A DNA stretch of 64,000 nt from Sphagnum magellanicum (Eukaryota > Streptophyta > Sphagnopsida > Sphagnales > Sphagnaceae): NCBI GenBank assembly GCA_021904315.1, contig CM038922.1, forward strand, positions 11,507,347-11,571,346, in the 5' to 3' direction. Positions 23,741 to 36,760 of the stretch are shown piece after piece. A model generated the notes under the pieces. It was not told the DNA's origin. It made no database searches and saw only the letters and a list, made by a program, of their open reading frames with translations. Made by a program: the position numbers and the translations under genes. The stretch's first letter is position 1, and each line of letters starts with the position of its first letter.

Positions 23741-23814
23741 CATACTTGAAGACTTAGAATTTATTTCAACACCCAACTTTCGATGCATATAAAAGCATTA
23801 GGTCTAGAATCACA

Positions 23815-24560
23815 AATTGAGAGTTGGGTGGCCATCCGATTTTCGACTATTGTAGTGAAACATGGTTGACATCTACGTGAAATGCGGATTTTGATGCATG
23901 TAGGATATTAGTTTGAGAATCAAGTGGCCACCTAATTCTAGTTGCATGTAAGACCACTTTGGCTTAAAATTGGATGACCACCCAATTTGTAGTTTAGTTA
24001 GATAAGGAATAATGGGTCAAGAATTGAGTGGCCACCCAATTCACGGGGTAGGTAGAAGGCTTCAATCAAATATGGGGTTGTTACCCAATTCTTGACATAA
24101 GTAGCGTTTTAAAATCAGGTATCCACCTGCTTTCGAACAAAAGGCATTGGTCAAGAATCGGGTGGTCGCCTGATTCTTGACTTAAGCAAGGTTCAGTGGG
24201 TTGAGAGTCAAGTGGCCACCTAATTTTCAACTGAAGTAGGAAAGCTTGGGTTTTTAATTAAATGGTCGTTCAATTCTAAACTTAAGTAAAGTTGTCTGAA
24301 TCAAGAATCGAGCAACCACCCAACTATGAAGGGAGGTAGGAAGGTGAATTAGCTTATTGTCTAATTATGTTGGAATAGGTTGTTTGAGGATATAGTGGCC
24401 ACTTGGGATTTAGCCAAGAAGTATGTTGGGGCTTTGAATCAAGTGGCCACTTGATTCTCAACCAGAATTATGGTTTGAAAATTGGGTGGACACCTGATTT
24501 TCAAGCACAATGGTGAACATTTTCCTTGTGGTCTCTATGAAGGATTGAGTGGCTGCCCAA
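23815..24560. repeat. palindromic-core minisatellite, array 1
   Basis: About twelve imperfect units of roughly 55-65 bp. Each has a near-palindrome such as AATTGAGTGGCCACCCAATT (23,998-24,050 region), AATCGGGTGGTCGCCTGATT or AGTCAAGTGGCCACCTAATT, followed by a variable spacer ending in AAGTAGG or similar. The symmetric core is better conserved than the spacer. A related array is at 32615-32960, and single copies occur elsewhere (2870-2950, 5620-5700, 34740, 37100, 37630). Confidence 0.75.
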
Positions 24561-26744
24561 TTCATAGTGTCCAAATGTCATTACACATTAAACATTAATC
24601 ACTAATCACTAATCTTGGATCGGTTCTCATTAATGATAAGGTTCAAGTCATTAATTTTAACTCATTAATGATTAACTAATATTTATTAATGACGACATTA
24701 AGTTTAGGTTTTAGGTTTCTAAGATTTGAATACCTATTTGGTGGTGTCTTTGCCATGGCTGCTCAAAGTGGATCTTGTTGTTTATGCCGACCGGATGTGT
24801 GTTTCTTGGAATTTCAACTTTAAACATTATTTTGAAACAAATAAAGAATGCAATGGATCGAATTAGGGCTAGAAATTTCATGGCTTTTCTTGTAGGAAAG
24901 TTCTATGTAATAAAGATGATGTTTATGTAAAATAGGACACAAGGAAGAAATCTGGAATTGAAAAGAAAATATTGTGATAATATAAGCAATTAGAGGCATG
25001 AAAACACAAAATTAAAATGGATAGGACTATAGTTAGATTAAATGCAGTTGTAAGCATAGAATGTGATGACACAACACTTAAATGACATAAACAAAAATGA
25101 CACAATAGAATGTAGAGATTCAACAAACACAAGAACCTAGACAAAACATAGGAGGAACACAACACAAGAGAACAAAAACTTGAAAGTTCGGGATTGAGAA
25201 CACATAATTTATAAGGACAAGATTGAAAAGAAACTAAATGTAGGGTGTTAGGACTCTACATGATAAACAAAATTGAATGAACTAAAGAAAGTAGAAAGAA
25301 AATTGCATAGAAAGGAAGAGTGTTTCTAGGGTAGCAGGATAGTTAAAGAATGAACAAAGAGAAATCAAACAATGAGGTGAACATGGATATGAAACGAATG
25401 AAAAATGGAATTGGATCAAAAGGAGAATAGGTTGCCTTTCACAAATGAGAATTTGATTATACTCTTGAGTATTCTTGAGCCCAAGTTCAACTCAAAAAAA
25501 TAGAAACATCGCAAGAACTTGTTGATAGAAAAAAACTAGAAGAAACTCTAGTGCATAGTTAGAGCTCTTGATGAATGCAACAATCAAATTCACAATGTGC
25601 AATAGAAATGATGTTAATTAGCACAAAGAAATGATTTATAACACATGAAATGCATGAAAAGACAACTGTTGGGAAATGCAAAAAGATAAGATGAAAAGGG
25701 AAGTGAAAATGCCAAAGTGAAAAGACAAAAAAAAACTTTAGGAATGACGATAGAAATTGAAAAGGTAAGACCCCAACGCCCTTGCCTCTTTGTTGCACCC
25801 ATTTATCCATGCACCTTTTTGATTGAGATGTCAAAACGAAGTGTTACCATAATTTTGAATCAAGTCATCATCTCGTCACCCCAAATAAACGACCTTTTAA
25901 ATTGAGCTACATAGGTAAATTTGAACCTACCTTACCAAGGTTTTTTTTTGGTGAATTATCACCAAATTGGAACCTGAAATTTTTTGAAAAATTTCTAAAC
26001 TAAAATTTTAAAAATTTTAATATTGTCAAACTTTTTAAAGTTTAGTGCAACTTTCACTAAATTAGTCCAAAAAAATTGCACTAAAATTGCCATTTTGGCA
26101 ATCTTAGAAACCTTAAAAAAAAAACCCTAACATACCTTACTCACTAGGTTTTTTTTTTCCCATATTTTTCAATGTCGGGTAAAATATTGTTAATGAAGGA
26201 ATATGTTGTTTAAAGTGTTTTTTTCCCTTTATTATTTTTATCTTTTTATCTTACGTTTGGAGAAACCAAGTTTTTTTGGCTTTGTGTAACTAGATTTTTA
26301 TTGGTGATTGCTAAAAATAACCATCTTGATAACAAAGTTTTAGATTTTTCCTCTCAATTTCAAGAAATAAGTCACAATTTTTATTAGTAAATCTTTTTTA
26401 GGATGATTACATTTGATGCTACCTCAAAAAATTGGAATAAATAAATAAATTGTATTATTAAGATCACTTTGACACTAGTTAACTTTTTTTTAGATATATT
26501 AGATACTTTTAATAAATTTTAGTACTTAAAAATTTGAAGGTTATTTTCAAACCCCTATATTGCATATTGATTAATTATTTTAAAAAAAATTGTTCCATAA
26601 ATACTTTAATATTCCTAATGATTCCATATATTGTTTCATTATTTTTTTAAAAAAATGATTGAAAGTGTCAAATTTTGAACTATTCAAAAAAAAAATAATT
26701 TAGTGTCAAAGGGCTAAAATTCAATGTGAAGTTGATTGATTGTA
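24561..26744. other. AT-rich intergenic DNA, no gene seen
   Basis: Contains short ATTAATGA/TCATTAAT palindromes (24600-24690), an A-rich strand (24930-25560) and homopolymer runs. No ORF has a recognisable protein and I see no element termini. Confidence 0.4.
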
Positions 26745-27964
26745 AGTCAATTACTATAAAACCATAAACCCATTACACCCTACATTGTATGATCCCTTAA
26801 GCACTTAAACACTCAACCCTTTAATCACTCGAATGCATAACCTAAACCCCTAAACCCTACATTTTAAAACACTTTAAGCCTAACAAAATGTAGTACTAAA
26901 CAATTAATTTGCTTAAACATGGACCTTCAACCATAAACCCTACAATGCATGACCTTAAAACAATCTAATTTGCATAGTAAAATGAAATGCCAAACAATTA
27001 GCTTAAAGCCTTAAACCCTTAAAGCTTGGAATGCGTGACTTCAAATGAATTTAATGTGCATAGTAAAGTGCAATGCATAATTATTAAATGGTTCCCAACC
27101 CTAAACTTACACCCTGAAGTAATGCTAAGTAATTAGTTCCAATCCATAAACCTCAAACCCTAAAACCCAAATACTTAAACCCTAAGCCTTAAATTATAAA
27201 CTCTAAAACCCTTGAAGGCTAAAATGCATGACCTCAATTCACTCTAACATTCCTAACAATGTGCACTGCCGAATAATTAGTTTCAATCCATAAATCTCAA
27301 ACCCTAAACCTTAAACACTAAAACCTTAAACCCTATACTTTAAACTTGTAAATTTTGAACCCTTGAAGCCTAGAATTCATGACTTCAAACTCCCTTTAAT
27401 ATTCCTAGCAAAGTGTAATGCTAAATAAATAGTTCCAATCCATAAACCTCACATCCTAAACCCTAAACACCAAAACCTTATTTAATCCTAAACTATAAAC
27501 TTGTATATCTTGAACCCTTGAACCCTAGAAAACATGACCTCAAACTCGCTCTAATATTCTTAGCAAAGTGCTGCCAAAAATTAGTTATAATCCATAAACT
27601 TCAAGCCTTAAACCCTAAACTCTAAACTTGTTTATATTGATCAACCTTTGAAGCCTAGTAGAAAACATGACCTAAAACTCCAAATATTCTTGGCAATGTG
27701 CAATGCCAAGTAATTAGTTCCAATCCATAAACCTCAAGCCTTAAACCCTAAACCTTAAACTTTAAACTTGTAAATATTGAACCACCGAAGCTTAGAAAGC
27801 ATGAACTCAAACTCACTCTAATATTCCTAACATTGTGCAATGCCAAGTAATTACTTCCAATCCACAAACCTCAAACCCTAAATCTTGAACTTGTAAATCT
27901 TAAACCTTTGAAGCCTAGAATGCATGACCTCAAACTAACTTTGTGTCAATGGAAGTTAATGTGT

Positions 27965-28555
27965 GAATGGAATGATCAATTTGTATTTTTTAATATAATT
28001 TTTTTTCAATAGGGGCTTACTTTGAAATTGTCAACTTGAATGTGCATATGATATATGTATTAATTATGCAATAATAATAATAATAATAATCTACGGATTG
28101 ATGAAATTACCATATGGACTTTACAATTCAATATTATGAATTTATATGGACTTCAACATGGTCCAATCATTGATACTATAATTTTTAGAGACTTCATTTT
28201 AGTGTAACAATATACCAATAAAACCAGAATTTAAAGTTTTTCCAACATATCAATTGAAAGTTATTCCTAATTGGCTTTTTATTGGTTTTTGTTAATGAAA
28301 ACAATTTGGGTTTTACAATACGTCCATATAACTTGGGTATATTTTTCATTTTGTGTTGGGTTTGTGCACATAAGTATAAAATAACTTTCACTACTAGGGC
28401 CAAGTAGAAAATTATTATTTGGAATGAATAAATGAAATGTTGTTCAATTGTGGTCCTTTCAAAGTGTAAAAAATATACAAAGGATAAGGACTTTGGGTGA
28501 TGTATTTATTTTGTTTTTTAGTGAGCCACCTTAGCTTGCACACACCCTTTTAACT
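27965..28555. other. non-repeat interruption of the CCCTAAA satellite
   Basis: About 590 bp of AT-rich unique-looking DNA with an ATAATAATAATAATA microsatellite near 28070, lying between two satellite units. No ORF or clear element ends are visible. It is probably an insertion. Confidence 0.35.
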
Positions 28556-28774
28556 TTCTTAGCAACTTGCAATGCCAAATAATGAACCCTAATCCATAAA
28601 CCTCAAACCCTAAACACCAAAAATCTTAAACCTTAAACTCTAAACTCTAAACTTGTAAATCTTGAACCCTAGAATGCATCCTCAAACTCATTTTTATCTT
28701 TCATAACAAAGTTGTGTAATTCCAAATAATTAGTTCCAATCAATAAACCTCAAACCTTAAACCCTAAACCCGAG

Positions 28775-29309
28775 TGTCATGGGCATAGAAAACTACAAGA
28801 GTAATGGATGGAAAGACAAATCTAAATTTAACAAAAAATGAAACAAGATATGTAACCCAAAACATGAACACAAAGGACATGGACAAAAACACAAGATGTG
28901 GAAGACAAATGCAAAATCAAATATTTATCATCTAAATTTACATGAAGACATGAATAAAAAAGGAACAAGACAAGGCTATGGTGCAAGATCATATATTAGA
29001 TTGGTGTTGAATAGACTAAAAGTAATGAGGGGTCTTACTTCTATTTATACCCATGGGGGAACCTAATTCATGGAAGCTTCCATGGAGGCTTCCATGTGTG
29101 CACCAACCAAGGACGCTACCAAACTATGAGTTAATTAAAACTTAACTAAAAAACTTATGAGTAAACTAATATTTAATAAAAATTTAACTAAAAGTTATTA
29201 ATTAAGAATGAACTAAAAGTTAACTAAGAATGAATTATGTTAATGCAAACATGATGATGTAAACATGATGCATGTGACATAATGTGGATGGATGTTGGCA
29301 TCCGTGATA
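28775..29309. mobile_element. probable solo LTR inserted in the satellite
   Basis: A 535-bp block starts TGTCATGGGCATAG and ends GGCATCCGTGATA. The ends are imperfectly inverted copies of each other, as in many plant LTRs. It contains a TATA-like promoter context (CTATTTATACCC near 29040). It cleanly separates two CCCTAAA satellite units. Flanking pentamers (CCGAG / CGTAG) match only in part, so the boundaries are provisional. Confidence 0.4.
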
Positions 29310-30120
29310 CGTAGACTTGTAAATCTTGAACTTTCAAGCCTAAACACTAAAACCTTAAACCCTAGACTCTAAACTTTTAAATATTGATTCACTTTTGAAA
29401 CCTAGTAGAAAACATGACTTGAAACTCATTATGATGTTCTTAGCACTGTGCAATGCCAAATAATTAGTTCCAATCCATAAACTTCAAACTTTAAACCCTA
29501 AACACCAAAACCCAAAACCTAAAACTCTAAACTTGTAAATGTTGAAGCCTTGAGGCCTTGAATGCATGACCTCAAACTCACATTATTTTTCCTAGCAAAG
29601 TGCAATGCCAAATAATTAGTTCCAATCCATAAACCTCAACCCTAAAACCCAAATATTGAAACCTTCAACTTTAAATTTTTAACTTAAAAACCTTTGAAGG
29701 CTAAAATGCATGACCTCAACTCACTCTAACATTCCTAGCAAAGTGTTATGCCTAATAATTAGTTCCAATCCATAAACTTCAAACCCTAAACACCAAAACC
29801 CTAAACCCTCAACACCAAAACCTTAAACCCTAAATCCTAAACTTGTAAATCTTAAACCCTTAAAGCCTAAAATGGATGACCTCAAACTCATTATAACATT
29901 CCTAGGTTAAATGATGTGCAATGCAAAATAAATAGTTGCAAACCTTGAACCCTAGTTCAAAAACCCTAAACCTTAAACATTCAACTTATAAATGTTAGTC
30001 CTTTAAAGTTTAAAATTTATGATTTCAAAAGATTCTAACTTGCTTAACAAAATGTAATGACAAATATGTAGTTCCAAACATTCAACCTTATTAAAGCCCT
30101 ACACCTTTAATCCAAGTGGC

Positions 30121-32610
30121 CACTTTAAAATGCTATTAACATAAATAACACAAAAATATAATTGTGCATATTGTTGAATTTGTGCAATCATTTGAAAAGA
30201 AATATAATACATCAATTTTGATGTTGAAAGACAAAAACATATTTAAAAAAATGTATGTAAAGATGAAAACATATTATTAAAAACAATTAACTCCTATTTT
30301 AGATTACTTGTGATGGATTCTACTTTTGAATCCATTTTCAAAGTTATTGCATTTCTTGAACCATTTAACAACATTTGATAATGCAACACATATTATTTTT
30401 TTCTTATAATTCAATTAATTTGAAATTGTGATGTAATATTATTCAGGCCATTGATTAAATATTATTCAATTTACATTTAATATAGAAAGGAAAACATTTG
30501 AACTTTCGTGAATATTTGAAACACTTCAAACCCTTCAAATTTATATCCCAATATGTCACCATTTCTAATAAATCACTAAAAATATACAAAATCCTAAAGA
30601 TTTTACATTTTTTGTTCATGGTATACATGCCATATCTTTCAATGTGTGGTTGTGAAACATTTTCATGTCCATGAATGACCCTAATCAATGTTAATCATAA
30701 CAATAAAAATGTGTATTATATATTTCAAACATATTTAAATAGAATAAAATTAAAATCAAATATTACAAATATATCTTGAAAAATCTTTATTTCAAGCTAA
30801 ATCTCTTCAAAAAATTTGTAGTCTAGATTAGAGTTTGTTTATTCAATTTTCTTGATTCACTATGGTGGTGAACATCCCTAGGTACATTTAAACTTAATTA
30901 GCAAAAAAATTATTTCAAAAATCTATGGAAATTGTAGTGACTAAGCAAAAATGTGGTGACACCCTCTCCAATCCTATAGTTTTTTAGTGAATTTTTCTTA
31001 TTAAACAAGGAATTTATGACAAAATATTCCATTTCAAGAAAAACATTTCACCATCTAGCAAATTTTCCCCCAAAAAAAATGACTGGTCCAGATTTCCCCA
31101 TTTAGCAAAAATAAAAGTATTATATGGCAATTCCATAAGGTTGAAGTCTTAAGACCCCATTCAAGGTCTCAAAAGTGGAACATCTTTCAACAAGGGAGGT
31201 TTTCTAGAAGACATTTTTCCATCATTATTGGGAGAGTGGTTGCTCCACTAACTTTCATCATGATTCATAGGAATGGAAGAAAGTGCAGCATGAGAGAGCG
31301 GGAAAGACCAAAATGCTTGAGAGTGAAACATAAATTTGTTTTCAAAACTCAACAATGTGACATAGTTTAATGGCATTATTCCAAGCAGTTGTTTTTAGGG
31401 GAATTTTGAAGCTCAAAAACATTTGTAAATCACCCAAGGATTTTGAAAATGAGGAAGGAGGTAGTTCAGGTCAATAGAATAAAGTAACACGTTTGCACTT
31501 TTTATTATGCATTGCTTTCATTCTGGTTTTTTCCATAATGTAGAAACAAACGTTAGTTCCTATTCAAATATGAAGTAGGCAAAATCATGTTCTAGATGTT
31601 AAATTTCCCAAAAACATGTTCCCAAATTTTTAGTGCAATCCTTGTGTTGATCAATGTTTTTACTCATTGTTACTAACTAACTATAGGGAGATTATGAAGC
31701 CGAGGGCAAAAATGTTGCAACCCAAAGGTATTTTCAAATTGTAATTGTGTTACATCATGTAAATGTTTACAATTCAATTTGTTTGTCAAATGTCTAATTG
31801 GTTTTTGCATAATTCAAATCTTTCCTTTGAAAACCCTAAAACTAGGGAATTCGAGGTTGCTTTTGAACCAAAAATTAAGATTTTTCTGTTCAAAATTGTC
31901 TAAAGTTATGTCCTCACGATCGACTTTTAGCTAACTCTGCCACTTTCCTTGGGGTTTTTTCTAAATTATTATGATTTCATTTGTTGTTTTTTCACTTTTT
32001 TTGTTTTTTGCTATTCCCTTATTCCATTTCGTATGATGGTCAAGTCCTTCAAAAAACTTTGTTATACGCAGATGAAAGTCAACACAAGGGTTTGTAAGTC
32101 AATTAGTAACCTAAATCGCTCGTAGGGGATTTTTGGTCGTTTTGCAAGTGAGAGACTTTGATGTACTTAACAAAACATTAATCTTCTTTTGTGTTCTCTA
32201 AGTTCAATTTTTTGTTGAACTTAAGCCTTACCCATTCTTCATCCTTTTGGTCATTTCTTGTTTTGATGTTCGTTGAGAAACTACAGCTTGTCAAATATTG
32301 TTTTTGACCTCCTATCTCTATGTTGCATTTATTTTCTACATTCTTCCACCATTTCATTCCTCAATAGCAAGTTTTGTTCTTTTGTGGTCTCAATGGTTTT
32401 AGGCTAAACAAAATTTGTTATAACTAACATGTTCTTCCACTTCCATTCTACACATTACAAAACTAATCATTGGATTAGGATTAATTAATTATGGGATTAA
32501 GAACCATTAATTATGTTATTAGGATTAGTTAATTTTTCAAAACCTCGTAGATTTATTCGAACAACTGTTTGATTCCATGAGGGTGCCTTCACCACGCTTA
32601 TAACTCGATT
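30121..32610. other. AT-rich intergenic DNA, no gene seen
   Basis: No ORF with recognisable content, no array and no paired termini seen. Short GGATTAGGATTAATTA-type repeats occur at 32470-32535. Confidence 0.4.
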
Positions 32611-32614
32611 CAAA

Positions 32615-32960
32615 TAAGGTGTCACACCCAAATAGGTCGGCCACCTGATTTGGCCAAACCTACCAAGCCTGAATCGGGCGATCACTTGATTCAACCAAAG
32701 CTACCAAACTCGAATCAGGCAATTGCCCAATTCAACCAAGGTTGCCAAGCTCAAATTAGGCAACCACCAAATTTGGCCAACACTACCATGCCCAAATTGG
32801 GTAGTCACCAGATTTGACCAATGCTACCATGCCCAAATTAGGTGGCCACCTAATTCAACCAAAGCTACCAAGCCCAAATCAAATAGTCGCCCAATTCGGC
32901 CAATGTTGCCATGCCCGATTCTCGCAATGCTGCCACGCATGAATCGTTTCATTGCCTGGT
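32615..32960. repeat. palindromic-core minisatellite, array 2
   Basis: Six to seven units of about 54-57 bp, for example CCCAAATTAGGTGGCCACC then TAATTCAACCAAAGCTACCAAG. The palindromic core is the same as in array 1 (23815-24560), but the spacer here (CAACCAAGGTTGCCAAGC and variants) is different and well conserved. The open frame across it (32723-32977) is a by-product of the repeat period. Confidence 0.75.
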
Positions 32961-33179
32961 CAATTTGTGGTAAATGATGGCTACTTAGATTGCGGTTTTT
33001 CTTTTAGGTTCAAAGGGCTATTATGCCTAATTCCAAAGGGGTGGCATGTATGGCAATTCTAATTTTTGTTTTATATGAAGTAATTTCTATAGTTCGTTGA
33101 AAATATTAGTTGTTTGATGGTCATGTTTTTTGATCAAGTTGGTGTTTTCTATTGTAGGAATCAAGAGTGGTCACAAGGT

Positions 33180-36100
33180 CTTTGGTGAAATTCAATTATA
33201 GGAGGAAGTGTTTGTTTCTCTTCCAAGAATGGCTATTGAAGTAATTGTTGTGGGGGACTGTGTTGAGTTTTGGCATTAAACTATTCACAATGAATGGGTG
33301 TGCATTGGCCAAGGGAGATGCAAGAAAGTAAAGTTATCCTTTGTACATTGCCACACAACAGTTGAAAATTATGTGGTTGTAGGTGCGAAATTGATATTTG
33401 AAAAAAATTAGAAATAGAAATTGCTTTGTCCACATCCTTTTGCAAAGTTATTCCAAGATTGTGTAGGACTAGAATGCTTTTGGCCATTTAAGGATGTATC
33501 CTAGACCTCAACACATGGATATGTAATAAAGGAGGTAGGTACTTACATGGATCTCCATCAGTGTAGTTTAAGAAGGGAAACGGGCAATCCACTAGTGGAA
33601 AAACACATAATTGGAACACATTCTTGACTGTCCTTTCAAGTGGAAGAAAATTTTGGCTTGGGAAGGATTGCTAATTTGTGGATTACATTGGGGTTATGAT
33701 TGTTAAAGGATGGATCAATGCATGCGACCCTAAGGAACTTGTTCTAGATGAAGATCTAGGCGAAACAGATGTTGGAGTGACAATTTTGAACTATCCACAT
33801 GACATAGCCCAAGTGATGTCAATATGGAGGTGGCTTCTATCATAAACAATTATGGACGATTATTGATTTTTTAAGTTGTTGGTCGTTTATGATGACCACT
33901 ACATGTTCAATGACAACGATAAAGATGCTACCGATGTGAAAAAAAGAAATATTGATTAAAAAAAAGAAATTGGAAGGATTTAGATGTTCAAACATCTTTG
34001 TCAAAAAGTGAGAGGCTTTTAAGTGATGAGTCAATATGCAATGTGAGTGCCAAGGTTTGTTGTCGTTTAAACTCTTACTAATACTTCTTGCATGAGAAGA
34101 CATCCATCATTCACAAGGATTTTTGGAACCTCTCCTTTGAGACATAATAGCCCTCATTTTGGATGTTCCAAAAAGGTTGCACAACAAACCTAAAATAAAA
34201 AAACAGAAGTTTATTATTGTACAAGAGGTGGATATTTGCAAAGTTGCTTGGTATTCGATTGTGGGCATCTTGAGGTCTACATATCTAGACCATAAAATGG
34301 ATAGTAAGTGTGGCACTAAACAACGATTGCATGAAAATTTAGGAATGAAAAAGCAAAGGTCTGCAACGAAGCAAACACAAAACAATGTTCAATTGTTCAT
34401 CGACTAATGTGTTGACATCATGCCACATCAAATGAAAGGAATAAAAAATAGTTGGCAAGATGTCTAACTTCTAATTCTTGAATCATGGAATAGTATTCGT
34501 GAGCAAAGCAATGAGGTGTGGGCTTTGTTGTATTTGTATTGTATCATGTTAGTGGCTCTCATTTTTCTCTTTCTTAATTTTTGCATCCATGTGTTGTCTT
34601 CTATTTTAATGTTTTGACTCTCGTCTTGTTTTGGGATGGACAATCGGGCACAAGATGTTTGATTAAATTTTTTATGGCTACCCATTTCCTTGATTGCATT
34701 GGGGTATTAGGTAGCCGCCCGAAGGTTCATGGTTCGCCCTTGTTGGGCAATTGGGTGGCCATTTGATTTTGCTAGCTTTCAAAGAGGGCCTTATGTTAAA
34801 ATTGACAAATACTTTCCATTTTGAATATTGAGTGTTTGTAATGTGTTTCATAGATTAGCAAGGAGTTGAACATTGATGAAATCTTTCAATTTGCCATGAG
34901 CCAGTTGAGAAAGAAACATCATTTTAATGTGGATGTGCAAAAAAGAGGTTTCACATTTGCCAAGTGCACAATGTGTGTGTCTTTGAAATACCTCATATTA
35001 AAAGTTGGAAAAAATAGTGCTAGTGGGAAAGAGGCTCAAATGAACCTGAAAAGACATAACAAACATCAAGAATCTTACAAAGTGTTTTATAGAAATTGGA
35101 AAATAGAATCCATTTGGTTGACGGAAGAGTTCTTGTATGTCATTCATGATAAGATGGATCATTCCAAAACTGCCATCCCAAGGTTCAAAGTGAAAAACAA
35201 AATGACGACAGGGTTAGGTCAACTACCAATTACACTAATGGGAATGATAGTTCATGGGCATGAATATGAAGCCTATGCTCAATACTCAAATGAATTGTGA
35301 CCTAACGACCTTAATTTCACCATTGGTTCATTATTACAACTTTTAAGAACCTTAGAGAAAGAGCCAATTTGTGAGTTGTGGAAGTTGTTTGAAGAGGAGT
35401 TTCAAAATGAGTTCTTTTCACTTTTGATGCAAGGGAAGTCTTGATGTGTGAAGGCATTGAAAGCCCTAGAATAATTTGTTGGTGCAAAACCTTTGCCACG
35501 GAAATTGTTGTTTCAAATGGACAATTGCATGAAAGACAACAAAAATAGATACTTATTGGCATTTCTTTCATTCTTAACTACAAGGGATGTCTTTGAGGAG
35601 CTGCAGTTGGGTTTCCTTGTTGTGGGGCACATGCATAAGGACATTGATGGGTGTTTTGGCTACTTGTCAAAAAAGTTAAGAGAACAATCCAACTATTGCT
35701 TGGTAGATTTGATGAAAACATTCATGGTCTTTCAAGAATGACCTTTCATTCTTTAATTGATTTAGGAAATTCCTGATTTCAAAACTTGGGTGCAAGGGTA
35801 TTTGAAGGATGGTTTGAAGGTATTAGTAGACTGTACAAATATGCATTTCTTTCGTTTTTTTTTCAATTCCTCTGGATGGCTTGTGATGCAATACAAGTTT
35901 TCACTAAATGATAAGATGTGGAGTTCGAAAGAAGGCCATGCCATATGATTGTGGAAAATATGACAATGAATGTTGACCAAAGCTACCAAGTGGAGTCCTG
36001 AAACCTATTCCATTTCATCCAATTTGGGGTAATGATGTTACTTAAGTAGTGGAAAAACAGAATTTCATTATTGTTAGAATGTTGAAATATTTGGAGTTTT

Positions 36101-36760
36101 GGAACTTGAATATACCAAAAGATCCAAAATATGCCAATATAGTGAAGCTTTACATTGATTATTAAGAGGTTATTTTAGAGATGTTGGCAAACCTTTTTCC
36201 ACAACAAAGTCCCGTGTTGTTGGAAGGCTTTAGCCAACTAGTAATTGGAGGGTTAATCATTCATAGTTTGCAAAGCCTAACTCATCTGTCCTTACAGACC
36301 AGGAAGACATAGTGTTGGAGCCCTTTTGTGGCCTTAAAAACATGAAACCAACAATGAAGACGACTCCTTACACACCTTTAGAGAATTTACACAATGGAAA
36401 TTTCATCCTTGCACAACCATTAAACCCCAAGGTTTACCTTGTATGGTTGGGCCGAGCGAATGGTGTTGTTGTCAAGGATGAGGGCAATCAACATTATAGA
36501 ATGGTGCATGTGTAATGGTGGGTGCCGTTGAAGAAAGGTGCCATGAGCAATATGGAGTTGTATTGAAATTGTTGGGGAGGAAAGTGGAAATGTAATTTAA
36601 ATGACCCAATGTAGTGGTTGAACATCAATTCTATTGCATTTTCATTTCCTTCAAGGAAAAACATAATTGTAAATAACACTATTACAATTAGTGATGTGCA
36701 TGCTAGTTGGGCTAGAGCGAACATTGGGGAGGCTAATGCACTTAATCACAATTAGAAACA
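33180..36760 (+). pseudogene. DUF7869-like transposon-related protein, broken, multi-exon
   Basis: The clearest part (35493-35741) reads LLFQMDNCMKDNKNRYLLAF, LSFLTTRDVFEELQLGFLVVG, then HMHKDIDGCFGYLSKKLREQ. This fits the DUF7869 signature (Q-x-DN, NK, F-L-x-x-GH-T/M-H-x-D/E-x-D), which I take to be a transposase-like domain in plant repetitive proteins. Upstream open parts are 34866-35300 (MNIDEIFQFAMSQLRKKHHF...) and 34159-34407; downstream parts are near 35770-35900 and 36312-36515 (LENLHNGNFILAQPLNPKVY, LVWLGRANGVV). The gap 34410-34860 looks like an intron. Frameshifts and stops throughout show it is dead. Family assignment is from memory of the motif. Confidence 0.5.

Larger units (their letters stand above)
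26745..30120. repeat. satellite array containing telomere-like CCCTAAA motifs
   Basis: A degenerate tandem array of units about 135-165 bp long. Each unit runs: CAATGCCAAATAATTAGTTC, CAATCCATAAACCTCAAACC, several CCCTAAA/CCTTAAA heptamers, AACTTGTAAATCTTGAACC, CTTGAAGCCTAGAATGCATG, ACCTCAAACTCACTCTAA, then a CCTAGCAAAGTG block. Clear unit starts lie near 27265, 27410, 27565, 27700, 27840, 28570, 28700, 29450, 29605 and 29750. CCCTAAA is the complement of the plant telomere repeat TTTAGGG. Two foreign segments interrupt the array (about 27965-28555 and 28775-29309). Confidence 0.8.

Noticed and set aside
25559..25905. Overlapping ORFs near 25.6-25.9 kb with hydrophobic text
   Set aside because: Hydrophobic strings come from T-rich antisense of an A-rich strand. 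No family motif is visible.
26760..30100. A true internal telomere tract
   Set aside because: CCCTAAA heptamers are degenerate and embedded in a longer unit, not in uninterrupted tandem; it is a satellite with telomere-like parts.
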